Below, piece after piece: positions 42,425 to 50,931 of a stretch of DNA of 64,000 nt; position 1 is the stretch's first letter; each line of letters starts with the position of its first letter. The translations under genes were made by a program, and so were the position numbers. Under the pieces are notes generated by a model that searched no databases, was not told where the DNA came from, and saw only the letters and a list, made by a program, of their open reading frames with translations. The stretch covers positions 1 through 64,000 of the forward strand of contig CAMOVR010000003.1 in assembly GCA_946627565.1 (NCBI GenBank), written 5' to 3'. The stretch comes from an uncultured Clostridia bacterium. GTDB lineage: Bacteria; Bacillota; Clostridia; Christensenellales; Aristaeellaceae.

Positions 42425-45160
42425 TTGCATCACCGCTCTCTTATCCTTCTCATCCTGGCCCTCTGCCTGCTGGCCCTTTCACCTTCCCTGGCCCAGGAGC
42501 CCGTCATCCCGGTTTTTGAGATTATTCAGAACGGTCTGCCCGTGGGCACAGGGGTGCTCTTTTACAACGATACCTTCCTCATCACCACCGCACCCCTGCA
42601 AAATGACCATGACATCCTCATCCGGACAGGGGATGAGCAGATTGTCCCGGCCGAGGTCTATACGGACGCAGACGGGCTGTTCACCCTGCTGGTTTCCGGC
42701 CAGGCCATGCCCGGCACCCCTCTGTCCCTGGAAACGGTCACCTCAGGGGGGCTTACCTATACCGGATATGATGCGCAGGGCAATATGCTGACGGGTCCCT
42801 GCACCCGGACTGCCTATGCCCATTCCCCGGAGGGCCTGATCCTCTCTGCCGCCCCGGGTCTGCTGCCCGGAGCCGTTCTGACCGGTCCCACAGGGGGCAT
42901 TGCGGGTCTGACGGCCGCCTCCCTCTCAGAAGGCTGCGGACGTTACTATGCCATCACCTCGGATGATATCTATGCCCGGATCCTGCCGGCCTCAGACGAG
43001 GCCGCCGAGAGCTTCCTCAAAGTGGAGGCTGAGGCGGAACACAACCGGGTGCACCTCAGCTGGGAAGCACCGGAATCGGGCGCCGCAGGATTCTGCGTCT
43101 TCCGTCTGGATACCCTCAACGGGTATTACACCTACAACCTGGTGGAGGACACTTCCGCCACCTTCAGCTGTGTGCCCGGCCGCACCTATTCGTTCTATGT
43201 GCGGGCCCTGGAAAGCATGGAGCAGGATCCCACACCGCTGCAGTTCCCCCAGGACATGGGCGCCACCCTGACCGTTCCCATGCAGGAGTCCGTGAACGCC
43301 TACGGTTTCACGGACAAACAGGTCTACCTCTCCTCCTGGGCCGGGAAAGAGGATCCGGAGGATTTTTCCACGGTCCTTGAGCCCCTTGAAGACTTCTCCA
43401 CGGTCTTTCACCACGGGGAAAACCGGATCTTCCTGCAGGTCATCTCCACCTATGAGGTAACAGAAACCATTCAGGCGGACCTCACCGTGGCGCTGTATGC
43501 CCCGGACGATACCTGCTACAGCATGCTGAGCGGCTACGTCTTTGCTCCGGAATACATGCCCGAAGATGCCTGGCACATGGATATCACGGAAGTGTTTGAC
43601 GCCTGCAGCAGCTACGGCGGCATCACGGAGGGCACCTACCGCCTGCGCTACTTCATCGATGAAGCCATGGCCAGCGAAATCTCCTTTACCGTGCCCGCCG
43701 GCAGCGCCGCGGCAGAAATGCCCCGGAAAACCAGCGTCATCCACCCGTCCTTTACCCTTGAGCACAACCGGGTGAACCTTCACTGGGAGGCTGACAGGGA
43801 CGGCAGGAATCTGTACTGTGTCTATTTCCAGGACATCCTCAATCCTTACTTTTCCTACACCGTGGTCAGTGAACCCTCCGAAATCCTGGCCTGCGTCCCC
43901 GGAAGGACCTATACCGTCCATGTACTGGCCATAGACAGCGAAGACGACATTCCCCCCATGCCAGTGGATGAGGACCCGGTCACCTTCACCGTCCCCATGC
44001 AGGAAACCTTTGAGGACTACGGTTTCCGGAACACGGCGGTTCATCTGTCGGATGTTCAGCCAGATCATCCCGACGACATGACCGTCATCTTCCCGCCCAT
44101 GGAGGACACCTCCGACATCTTCTCCTCCGAAACACCCGTCTACCTGCAGGTGGTCTCCACCTATGAGGTGACAGAGGAGATTCAGAAGGACCTCACCGTG
44201 GCGCTGTATGCCCCGGACGGTGCCTGCTACAGCACGGTAAGCGGCTATCTGTTCGCCCCGGAATACATGCAGGAAGATGCCTGGCACATGGACATAAGCG
44301 AGCTGTTTGCATCCTGCAGGAAGTTTGGCAGTGACATAAGCGGCACCTATACCCTAAGCTGGTTCCTGGACGACGCCCTCTCCAGCAGTTTCACATTCAG
44401 CGTGGGAGAAGAAGAGCTTTCCCGGACAGAGACTGACCCCCTCGGCTTTCTGATTCCCAAGGCGGAAGTCATCCGCAACAGAGTCCGCCTGACATGGGGC
44501 ATGCCTTTATCCGGTGAGAATACCTTCTGCGTGTACATGCAGGATACGCTCAATCACAGCTTCTATTCCTGGGTCCTTACCCAGGAGACTTCCGTCACCC
44601 TTCCCTGTGTCCCCGGAAGAACCTATACCTTCCATGTCCGGGCCCTGGAAAGCCAGGATGAAGACACAGCCCTGGACGTCTTTCCCCCGGAAATGGGAAC
44701 CGTTGTCACCATCCCCCTTCAGGAGAAAATCACGGAATACGGTTTCCGGGACCTGAATGTGTACCTTTCCCATCACCCGGGCGGGGAACCGGAAGACCCG
44801 GCACAGATTCTGGAGCCCATGAAGAACATGTCTTCCATCTTTTCCCTGGAGGACATCTACCTGCAGGTCATCTCCACCTATGAGGTCACAGAAGAGATCC
44901 GCTCGGATCTCACCGTGGCCCTGTATGCTCCCGACGGCACCTGTTTCTTCATGGTAAGCGGCTACATCTTTGCACCGGAATACATGCCGGAGGATGCATG
45001 GCACATGGACATTACCGAACTGTTTGCATCCTGCAGGGAGTTTGGTTCATCCGGTCTGGGCACCTACCGCATCCGGTACTTCATCGACGAAAAGATGGCC
45101 AGCGAATTCTCCTTCACGGTTTCCGAACCCACCCTGCTTCAGACAGATACCCAGATGTAA
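42425..45160 (+). CDS. Secreted three-repeat protein with a degenerate trypsin-like head (function unknown)
   Basis: This 911-residue protein starts at TTG (42425), 8 bases after AAGGAGGT. A signal peptide ends near SLA/QE. Residues about 30-185 look like a trypsin/HtrA-type barrel: GTGVLFYNDTFLITTAPL occupies the histidine-loop position and GPTGGIAGLT the GDSGG position. His and Ser appear replaced by Pro and Thr, so it is probably inactive. Three repeats of about 235-240 residues follow. Each pairs a fibronectin-III-like unit (HNRVxLxW, PGRTYxFxVRALES) with a second beta domain (LTVALYAPDG, FAPEYMPEDAWHMDI). No anchor or sorting motif is visible. I do not recognise the family. Confidence 0.8.
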   Translation: MHHRSLILLILALCLLALSPSLAQEPVIPVFEIIQNGLPVGTGVLFYNDTFLITTAPLQNDHDILIRTGDEQIVPAEVYTDADGLFTLLVSGQAMPGTPLSLETVTSGGLTYTGYDAQGNMLTGPCTRTAYAHSPEGLILSAAPGLLPGAVLTGPTGGIAGLTAASLSEGCGRYYAITSDDIYARILPASDEAAESFLKVEAEAEHNRVHLSWEAPESGAAGFCVFRLDTLNGYYTYNLVEDTSATFSCVPGRTYSFYVRALESMEQDPTPLQFPQDMGATLTVPMQESVNAYGFTDKQVYLSSWAGKEDPEDFSTVLEPLEDFSTVFHHGENRIFLQVISTYEVTETIQADLTVALYAPDDTCYSMLSGYVFAPEYMPEDAWHMDITEVFDACSSYGGITEGTYRLRYFIDEAMASEISFTVPAGSAAAEMPRKTSVIHPSFTLEHNRVNLHWEADRDGRNLYCVYFQDILNPYFSYTVVSEPSEILACVPGRTYTVHVLAIDSEDDIPPMPVDEDPVTFTVPMQETFEDYGFRNTAVHLSDVQPDHPDDMTVIFPPMEDTSDIFSSETPVYLQVVSTYEVTEEIQKDLTVALYAPDGACYSTVSGYLFAPEYMQEDAWHMDISELFASCRKFGSDISGTYTLSWFLDDALSSSFTFSVGEEELSRTETDPLGFLIPKAEVIRNRVRLTWGMPLSGENTFCVYMQDTLNHSFYSWVLTQETSVTLPCVPGRTYTFHVRALESQDEDTALDVFPPEMGTVVTIPLQEKITEYGFRDLNVYLSHHPGGEPEDPAQILEPMKNMSSIFSLEDIYLQVISTYEVTEEIRSDLTVALYAPDGTCFFMVSGYIFAPEYMPEDAWHMDITELFASCREFGSSGLGTYRIRYFIDEKMASEFSFTVSEPTLLQTDTQM
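43031..45130 (+). repeat. Three tandem coding repeats of about 710 bp
   Basis: Repeat units begin near 43031, 43746 and 44457. Each encodes the same order of fibronectin-III-like domain and LTVALYAPDG/DAWHMDI domain. The second half is the better conserved, with near-identical DNA around DLTVALYAPD. The copies have diverged enough to be old duplications. Confidence 0.8.
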
Positions 45161-45167
45161 CCAAAAC

Positions 45168-45197
45168 GAAAACCGGAGGACGAATCCTCCGGTTTTC
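45168..45197. terminator. Bidirectional terminator
   Basis: GAAAACCGGAGGA and its complement flank a CGAA loop, with T-run and A-run sides. It separates converging genes. Confidence 0.88.
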
Positions 45198-45208
45198 ATT
45201 TTGGGAAT

Positions 45209-46882
45209 TTACTCAACATCCTGACCCGTCAGGGCCTTCCAGGCACTGCGGATCGTATTCTGATTGGCCACCCCGTACTTGGGGTCATTCTTCTGGCACT
45301 CGTCCATATCCCTCAGGAAATGCACACAGAGATGGCCGTTAAAATTGTTGTCCTTGATGGATCCGGACAGATGGGGCATGTCGTGGGTCGACCCCAGGGT
45401 CCAGGTGCCGCCGGGCAGCTGCACGTACACAGCCTTCTGGTTCCAGGTATTCACGCCCCCGAAGGCCTTCACCATGTTCGCCGTATCTTCCGCTGTCAGA
45501 GGCTCGCAGTCCGCGTGCCTGCCCAGGGAATAGATCCGCAGGGTCCATGAGATCTTCGTCTGGGGATCGTACACCAGCAGGTTCTGCCCGCTTTTCAGAC
45601 TGGGCTTGATATCATTAAACCAGTGGAGAAGCCGGATCTGGCTTCCGGAAGGACCCGTGGCTGTAACCGCAGTTTCCGTCCTGACAGAAGTACTCTCCGT
45701 GGTTGAACCCGCTGAAGCCTTTGATGTATCCGCTGCCACCGCGCCTGAGGAAAAGAGCCTGGTCTGGGTCAGCCTGCCCGCCACGCCGTCCACCGTCAGG
45801 CCGTTGCGCTGCTGAAAGGACCGTACCGCGGTTCTGGTGGCGGCGTCATAGGTGCCCGTCACGGCTACCGGGTAGGACAGCCGCAGCAGGGCTGTCTGCA
45901 GGTTTGTCACATCAGCGCCTGTGGCGTTCAGTTTCAGGTTCCGGTAGGAAGCTGCCTGGGCTGTCTGCACCGCCGTCTGTACGACTACTGGCTGTACGGC
46001 CGTCTGCGCTGTCACTGCGTTTGCCGACGCAAGCGCCGACAGGGTCCTGCTCCCGGCAACGCCGTCCGCCGTCAGGCCGTGGGACGCCTGAAAGGCAATC
46101 ACTGCAGAGAGAGTACCTGACCCGTATACCCCGTCCACCGTACCGGTATAATACCCCAGATCCTTCAGCTTCTGCTGCAGGCTGCTCACAGCGCTCCCGG
46201 ACATGCCGGATGACAGGGACGTATCGCTGCTCTGGACAGGCTGGACCGCAGCCGCTGCAGGGGTGTTTCTCAGGTTCTCCATCTTCTTAAGGGTCTTTTT
46301 CCCTGCAATCCCGTCCTCCGTCAGGGAATTGGCCTTCTGAAAGGCCTTTACGGCCTGCACCGTCTGGTCCCCGTAGGTACCGTCCGCCATGCCACAGTTA
46401 TACCCCAGAAGATTCAGCGCATTCTGCAGAAGCACCACCCTGGTTCCCGTCTGGCCGGGATACATGGATGCATAGTTTCCTCCGAAAAAGGACCCGTCGC
46501 TCCGGGTTACGGCAGACTGGCTTTCCTGCGCCGGCTGAGGGACCGCCGTCTGAACCGGCTGCGTCACGGTCACCGCCGCCGTCTGGCCGGAGAGGGCATA
46601 GAGCAGCTCAACGGTCTTTGCTCCGGCAATCCCGTCCACGGACAGTCCGTTGGCCTTCTGAAAGCGCCGCAGCGCATTTTCCGTATATGCCCCGAAGGTA
46701 CCGTCCACTTTTCCCGGCTGATATCCCAGGGTTTCCAGCGCCTGCTGGAGACGGAGAACATCATCTCCCTTATCCCCGTACTCCAGACTCCCTGCCTTCG
46801 TTCTGGCAAAGGCTCCTGAGGCTGTACAGAGCGCCAGCAGAAGCACCCATATGCCTGCCAGGACACGTATGCCGCTGCGCAC
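45209..46882 (-). CDS. Secreted protein with four peptidoglycan-binding repeats and a C-terminal Cys/His domain
   Basis: This 557-residue protein starts at GTG (46882) after GGGGGAGG and has a signal peptide ending near AFA/RT. Four PG_binding_1 domains lie near residues 33-95, 140-205, 222-285 and 315-380. Each has the D(G)xxG or DGIAGxxT pattern and is joined by Thr/Val/Gln-rich linkers. The last 130 residues form a domain with HADCEPLTAEDT and FNGHLCVHF. I remember that domain from other clostridial cell-wall proteins, but its activity is not settled. The Cys-His pair hints at a transpeptidase-like or hydrolase site (inference). It acts at the cell wall. Confidence 0.85.
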   Translation of the reverse strand: MRSGIRVLAGIWVLLLALCTASGAFARTKAGSLEYGDKGDDVLRLQQALETLGYQPGKVDGTFGAYTENALRRFQKANGLSVDGIAGAKTVELLYALSGQTAAVTVTQPVQTAVPQPAQESQSAVTRSDGSFFGGNYASMYPGQTGTRVVLLQNALNLLGYNCGMADGTYGDQTVQAVKAFQKANSLTEDGIAGKKTLKKMENLRNTPAAAAVQPVQSSDTSLSSGMSGSAVSSLQQKLKDLGYYTGTVDGVYGSGTLSAVIAFQASHGLTADGVAGSRTLSALASANAVTAQTAVQPVVVQTAVQTAQAASYRNLKLNATGADVTNLQTALLRLSYPVAVTGTYDAATRTAVRSFQQRNGLTVDGVAGRLTQTRLFSSGAVAADTSKASAGSTTESTSVRTETAVTATGPSGSQIRLLHWFNDIKPSLKSGQNLLVYDPQTKISWTLRIYSLGRHADCEPLTAEDTANMVKAFGGVNTWNQKAVYVQLPGGTWTLGSTHDMPHLSGSIKDNNFNGHLCVHFLRDMDECQKNDPKYGVANQNTIRSAWKALTGQDVE

Positions 46883-46955
46883 ATGTCCTCCCCCTTTCCC
46901 GACAGTCTTCGGTCATCTCCTGAAGACAGTGTCTCTTCACGAAACGAATCCTGTC

Positions 46956-47624
46956 TTATATTTCTTCCCTTTTCCCGGTTTCCTGCGCTGCAAGGTCCAG
47001 CACATCCTCCGGTTTTTCCAGGATATGCTCCGCGCCTGCCTCCGTCAGCTCCTGCCTGTCCCTGAAACCCCAGAGGACCCCCACGGCATGCATGCCGGCA
47101 CGCCTGGCACAGGCAATATCCACGGATGTGTCCCCCAGGTACAGGATCTCTTCCGGCTTAAGACCTTCCCCCCGGGCCATCTCCAGGGCAGCTGCCGGGT
47201 CCGGTTTGATGGGCACCCCGGGCCGCTGTCCGTGCACGGTGTCAAAGAGATCCTCCCCGAAATAATGGGCGATGACATGGCGGGTATCCGCGTCCGGTTT
47301 ATTGGACAGCACCATAAGCTTCTGTCCCCGGTCTTTTAAGGCCTTCAGGGTCTTTTCGATCCCCGGATACGGCCTGGACTTTACCAGGTTATGGGTCTCA
47401 TACCACGCCTGATACGTTTTCCTGACCGCCTCAGCCATCTCCTGCCTGTCCCCCACGGCCCTCTGTGACAGGATCACAGCCCCGTTGCCCACCAGGTACC
47501 GGTACCTTTCCAGCGGATATGTATCAAGACCGTGCATCGCAAGGGCCCGGTTCATGGCATCCGCGATATCCTCCAGTGTGTTCACCAGCGTACCGTCCAG
47601 GTCAAAGAGAATGCCCTGAATCAC
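46956..47624 (-). CDS. HAD-family phosphatase, phosphoglycolate-phosphatase-like
   Basis: This 222-residue haloacid-dehalogenase hydrolase has motif I DLDGT (residues 8-12), motif II near VLSNKPD and motif IV GDTSVDIACAR. The cap domain is of the helical C1 type, as in Gph/PpaX. It probably dephosphorylates phosphoglycolate or a small sugar phosphate in the cytoplasm; the exact substrate is not readable. The GTG at 47624 follows AGAGGGG. It lies 73 bases upstream of the peptidoglycan-binding gene on the same strand. Confidence 0.88.
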   Translation of the reverse strand: MIQGILFDLDGTLVNTLEDIADAMNRALAMHGLDTYPLERYRYLVGNGAVILSQRAVGDRQEMAEAVRKTYQAWYETHNLVKSRPYPGIEKTLKALKDRGQKLMVLSNKPDADTRHVIAHYFGEDLFDTVHGQRPGVPIKPDPAAALEMARGEGLKPEEILYLGDTSVDIACARRAGMHAVGVLWGFRDRQELTEAGAEHILEKPEDVLDLAAQETGKREEI

Positions 47625-47670
47625 ACTATCCCCTCTTTAGTACAGAATGCAAAATACAGAAAACATCAAA

Positions 47671-47693
47671 ACCCGACCGCAGTGCAGTCGGGT
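47671..47693 (-). terminator. Terminator of the infC-rpmI-rplT operon
   Basis: ACCCGAC and GTCGGGT form the stem just past rplT, and the leftward transcript then runs into TTTTGATGTTTTC. Confidence 0.75.
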
Positions 47694-47700
47694 CCATTGT

Positions 47701-48048
47701 TTACGCCTTGGCAATTTCCACCAGCTTGGCGAATCCGGCGGGATCATTGACGGCCAGATCGGCAAGCATCTTGCGGTTGATTTCAACGTTCTGCTTCTTC
47801 AGACCGTTGATAAAGGTGGAATAGCTCATGCCGTTGAGACGGGCAGCAGCGTTGATACGGGTGATCCACAGACGGCGGAAATCACGCTTGCGCAGTCTGC
47901 GGCCGATATATGCATAGCGCAGGGAGCGGCGCACCTGTTCCTTCGCAGCGCGATACTGCTTGGACTTTGCACCCCAGTAACCCTTTGCCAGCTTCATTAC
48001 CTTGCGGCGTTTTTTCTGAGCATTAACGGCTCTCTTAATACGTGCCAT
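47701..48048 (-). CDS. rplT: 50S ribosomal protein L20
   Basis: This 115-residue basic protein begins [16 protein letters not shown] and has the L20 core [17 protein letters not shown]. It is an early assembly protein of the large subunit. In Firmicutes it also represses its own operon by binding the infC leader. It is the last gene of infC-rpmI-rplT and full length. Confidence 0.98.
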   Translation of the reverse strand: MARIKRAVNAQKKRRKVMKLAKGYWGAKSKQYRAAKEQVRRSLRYAYIGRRLRKRDFRRLWITRINAAARLNGMSYSTFINGLKKQNVEINRKMLADLAVNDPAGFAKLVEIAKA

Positions 48049-48078
48049 GGTTTTTTTCCTCCTTGCCAGCCAAAGGGC

Positions 48079-48279
48079 TTATTTGTAGGGCAGCAGCTTA
48101 TGGATCGTGCGGGCTTCTTCCTTGTTATCCACAATACCGTCATTACGCAGGTGACGGGTCCTCTTGGTGGTCTTGAGCCGAACCTGATGGTTGGCATTCA
48201 TCTGCTTATGCTTAACGATACCAGTCTTGGTAAAAGAGAAGCGCTTGGCAGCACCACGATGCGATTTCTGCTTAGGCAT
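48079..48279 (-). CDS. rpmI: 50S ribosomal protein L35
   Basis: This 66-residue protein starts MPKQKSHRGAAKRF and is the usual L35 length. It lies between infC and rplT with short gaps, the standard order. GGAGG lies upstream of the ATG. Confidence 0.98.
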   Translation of the reverse strand: MPKQKSHRGAAKRFSFTKTGIVKHKQMNANHQVRLKTTKRTRHLRNDGIVDNKEEARTIHKLLPYK

Positions 48280-48324
48280 AGGGTGGTCCTCCTTCCTTGT
48301 ATCAGGCCCTGACGGGCAGTAGCT

Positions 48325-48915
48325 TTATCCTTGCGCCTCTTGTGTGGCGTTTTTCTCCCGGTTAGCCGCTTCTCTGTTTGCCTTCTTCTCGGCAAAGGAA
48401 GCTTTGGCTGACTTGGGAGCCAGGATCATAATCATGTGACGGCCGTCCATGGCAGGTCTGCGTTCAACCACGCTGACATCCTTGCAGCGTTCGGCGAAAT
48501 CCTGCATAACCTTTGCCCCGATCTCGCTGTGCGTGATCTGACGGCCGCGGAACCGAATGGATACCTTGACCTTGTCGCCGCCATCCAGGAACTTGATTGC
48601 CTGTTTGGCTTTGGTCTGAACGTCGTTTTCCTCAATGGTGGCAGAAAGCTGCACTTCCTTGATTTCCACAACGCGCTGGTTTTTCCGGTTTTCCCGCTCG
48701 CGCCTTGACTGCTCATAACGGTACTTGTCATAATCCAGCAGTTTACAGACCGGCGGCTTTGCCATTGGCTGAATCTTGGCGAGATCGTATCCGCGTTCCT
48801 CGGCAAGCTCCAGAGCCCGCTGTGTCAGCATGACACCCAGCTGTTCGCCGTTCTCATCAATCAGACGGACTTCCCGGTCGCGGATCTCCTCATTGATCAT
48901 CAGCTCGATAGCGAT
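48325..48915 (-). CDS. infC: Translation initiation factor IF-3, with an ATC start codon
   Basis: IF-3 binds the 30S subunit and proofreads initiation. The 196-residue protein has the N-domain MINEEIRDREVRLI and the C-domain with KVKVSIRFRGRQITH. The track starts at TTG 48921, only 3 bases from GGAGG. ATC at 48915 is 9 bases from GGAGG and gives IAIELMINEEIR. That aligns without a gap to the remembered Bacillus form ISKDMLVNEGIR, which starts at ATT. infC normally uses such a rare start so that IF-3 represses its own translation, so ATC is the preferred reading. It heads infC-rpmI-rplT. Confidence 0.96.
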   Translation of the reverse strand: MAIELMINEEIRDREVRLIDENGEQLGVMLTQRALELAEERGYDLAKIQPMAKPPVCKLLDYDKYRYEQSRRERENRKNQRVVEIKEVQLSATIEENDVQTKAKQAIKFLDGGDKVKVSIRFRGRQITHSEIGAKVMQDFAERCKDVSVVERRPAMDGRHMIMILAPKSAKASFAEKKANREAANREKNATQEAQG

Positions 48916-48929
48916 ACCCAAACACCTCC

Positions 48930-48961
48930 ATTAATAAAGCGGCGGGGCAAAAACCCGCCGC
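48930..48961 (-). terminator. infC leader attenuator (L20-leader type)
   Basis: GCGGCGGG (48939-48946) and CCCGCCGC (48954-48961) form a G/C stem. On the leftward strand it is followed by TTTATTAA, directly ahead of the infC ribosome site. This fits a terminator controlled by L20 binding, as in other Firmicutes. The roughly 100 bases upstream contain further pairing segments that may form the antiterminator. Confidence 0.75.
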
Positions 48962-49062
48962 GAAAAATCGCTTCTAATTCCCTTTGTAAGGGAAGTGCCA
49001 GAACCCGGGGACCTGATCCCACAAGGTGAGGGGCGGGCAAGCCTCTGCTTGTAACGGAAGCG

Positions 49063-49091
49063 AGTCTATCACAGCTTTGCCGCTGTGTCAA
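49063..49091 (-). promoter_or_regulatory. Promoter of infC-rpmI-rplT
   Basis: Minus-strand TTGACA (49086-49091) and TAGACT (49063-49068) are spaced by 17 bases, with TGA ahead of the -10. Transcription would give a leader of about 140 bases containing the attenuator. Confidence 0.72.
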
Positions 49092-49121
49092 GCATTTTTT
49101 TCAGACATGGCACTGAACCTG

Positions 49122-50930
49122 TCAGGCGATCCCGGCCTCCGCTTCCCCTGTCTGGGTGGTATACAGCTGATAGTACAGTCCCTTTCTGGCCATGAGTTCA
49201 TCATGGCTGCCCATCTCGGCAATGCCCCGGTTGCTGATATACAGGATCCGGTCGCAGTTGCGTATGGTGCTCAGGCGGTGAGCCACAATCAGGCTGGTAC
49301 GGCCCCGCAGCATCTCCGCGATGCCCTCCTGCAGGAGTTTTTCCGTCTGGGTATCGATGGACGAGGTGGCCTCATCCAGAATCAGGATGGACGGATCGGA
49401 AAGCAGCGTCCTGGCAAAAGCCACCAGCTGCCGCTCACCCTGGGACAGGTTGTTGCCCCGCTCCCGTATCTCCGTCAGGTAGCCCTTGGGCAGCCGGCTG
49501 ATGAACGTGTCTGCCCGCACCCGGCGGGCCGCTTCCTTGACCTCCGCGTCCGTGGCATCCAGGCGCCCGTAGCGGATGTTGTCCATGAGGGTGCCGGCGA
49601 AAATGAAGCTGTCCTGCAGCATGATGCCCAGCTGTTCCCTGAGGCTGTGCAGCGTCACCTGGGAGATATCCTGCACGCTGCCGTCCTTGCAGTGCAGCAT
49701 GATCCTGCCGGATCCCACATTGTAGAAACGGCACAGAAGATTGATGATGGTGCTCTTTCCGGCGCCCGTGGGACCCACCAGGGCCACGGACTCCCCGCTG
49801 CGAATATGCAGGTCCAGGTGCTCCAGTACCAGATTGCCCTCTTCATAGGCGAAACTGACGTTCTCAAAGTCCACTTCGCCGGTGATGGGTGTAAGGTCCT
49901 TTGCCCCGGGGGCGTCATCCACCGTCACGGGCTCGTCCATGGTCTCAAAAATCCGCTCCAGATAGGCAATATTGTTGACAAAGGAGTTATAGATGTTTGC
50001 CAGGTTGGTGATGGGCTGCCAGAAGCGGCTGACATACTGGCCCATGGCCAGAATCACGCCGAAGGACACCATGTTGCCCCCGCCCATCCAGTACACGCCG
50101 GCAATATACAGGAATACCGTCACAATCTGGGTCATAAGCTCACTGCTCAGCCAGACGGTATTGCTGATATACACAGCCTTCAGCCATGCCTCACGGCAGG
50201 CCTGGGCAAGGCGCTTCATGATGGAAATGTTCGTCTCCTGCCTGTCAAAGAGCTGGGAGACCCTTACGCCGTCTATGGACTCCGCCAGATAGGCGTTGTA
50301 ATTGCTGTTCTTGTTGCTCTGGTTCTGCCAGGCGCGCCGCTGTCTGGGCTTGATGAGGATGATGATGGCCGCAAACACCGGCAGTCCCGCCACAATGACC
50401 GTGGCCAGGGTGGCGTTGGTGGCATACATGAAGAACACAATGAAGATGATGTTGATAACCTCCAGAATCATATTGATGATTCCGTTGGAGAGAATATCCG
50501 ACACCGAGTTTACGTAGTTGATCACCCTCACCAGAATCTTGCCCGCCGGCCGGCTGTCATAGTAGCTGAAGGGCAGTTTCTGCAGATGGGCAAACAGGTC
50601 CTTGCGGATATCGTGTATGATTTCCTGGCTCACATGGGCCATCATCCGGGAACGGATGGTGGTAAAGACAATGCTCAGGCAGATCAGTCCCACAAAGAGC
50701 ATGGCCATGCGGAAAATCATTTCCGTGTTTCCTTCAGGCACGGCCACGTCCAGTACCCACTGGGTGATCCTTGGAATATACAGCGTGGCCATGCTGGAGA
50801 GCGCGGAAAGCAGCAGTGCCAGGATCATGCGGTTCCGGTGTCTTGCAATATACTTCCCGGCCCGCTTCATGTGTTTCCACTGAAAGGGGGATTCCAGTCT
50901 CTCGTCCACATCAAACTTGTTCCGTGCCAT
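49122..50930 (-). CDS. ABC exporter half-transporter, catalytic-site subunit of a heterodimer
   Basis: This 602-residue type-IV ABC exporter has six N-terminal membrane helices and a C-terminal ATPase. Walker A is GPTGAGKST, Walker B has the catalytic Glu (LILDEATSSID), and the H-loop is VAHRLST. The signature is LSQGERQ, a deviant form. It pairs with the upstream gene product, which has a normal LSGGQ but a degraded Walker B. Together they make one good and one weak ATP site, as in BmrCD or TM287/288. The start is the ATG at 50930 after GGAGGAGG. The gene begins one base after the partner's stop. The cargo is unknown; drugs or lipids are typical. Confidence 0.92.
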   Translation of the reverse strand: MARNKFDVDERLESPFQWKHMKRAGKYIARHRNRMILALLLSALSSMATLYIPRITQWVLDVAVPEGNTEMIFRMAMLFVGLICLSIVFTTIRSRMMAHVSQEIIHDIRKDLFAHLQKLPFSYYDSRPAGKILVRVINYVNSVSDILSNGIINMILEVINIIFIVFFMYATNATLATVIVAGLPVFAAIIILIKPRQRRAWQNQSNKNSNYNAYLAESIDGVRVSQLFDRQETNISIMKRLAQACREAWLKAVYISNTVWLSSELMTQIVTVFLYIAGVYWMGGGNMVSFGVILAMGQYVSRFWQPITNLANIYNSFVNNIAYLERIFETMDEPVTVDDAPGAKDLTPITGEVDFENVSFAYEEGNLVLEHLDLHIRSGESVALVGPTGAGKSTIINLLCRFYNVGSGRIMLHCKDGSVQDISQVTLHSLREQLGIMLQDSFIFAGTLMDNIRYGRLDATDAEVKEAARRVRADTFISRLPKGYLTEIRERGNNLSQGERQLVAFARTLLSDPSILILDEATSSIDTQTEKLLQEGIAEMLRGRTSLIVAHRLSTIRNCDRILYISNRGIAEMGSHDELMARKGLYYQLYTTQTGEAEAGIA

Positions 50931-50931
50931 C

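Noticed and set aside
43031-45130. Repeats as a mobile or recent duplication
   Set aside because: The three copies differ at many positions and stay in frame, so they are old domain duplications.
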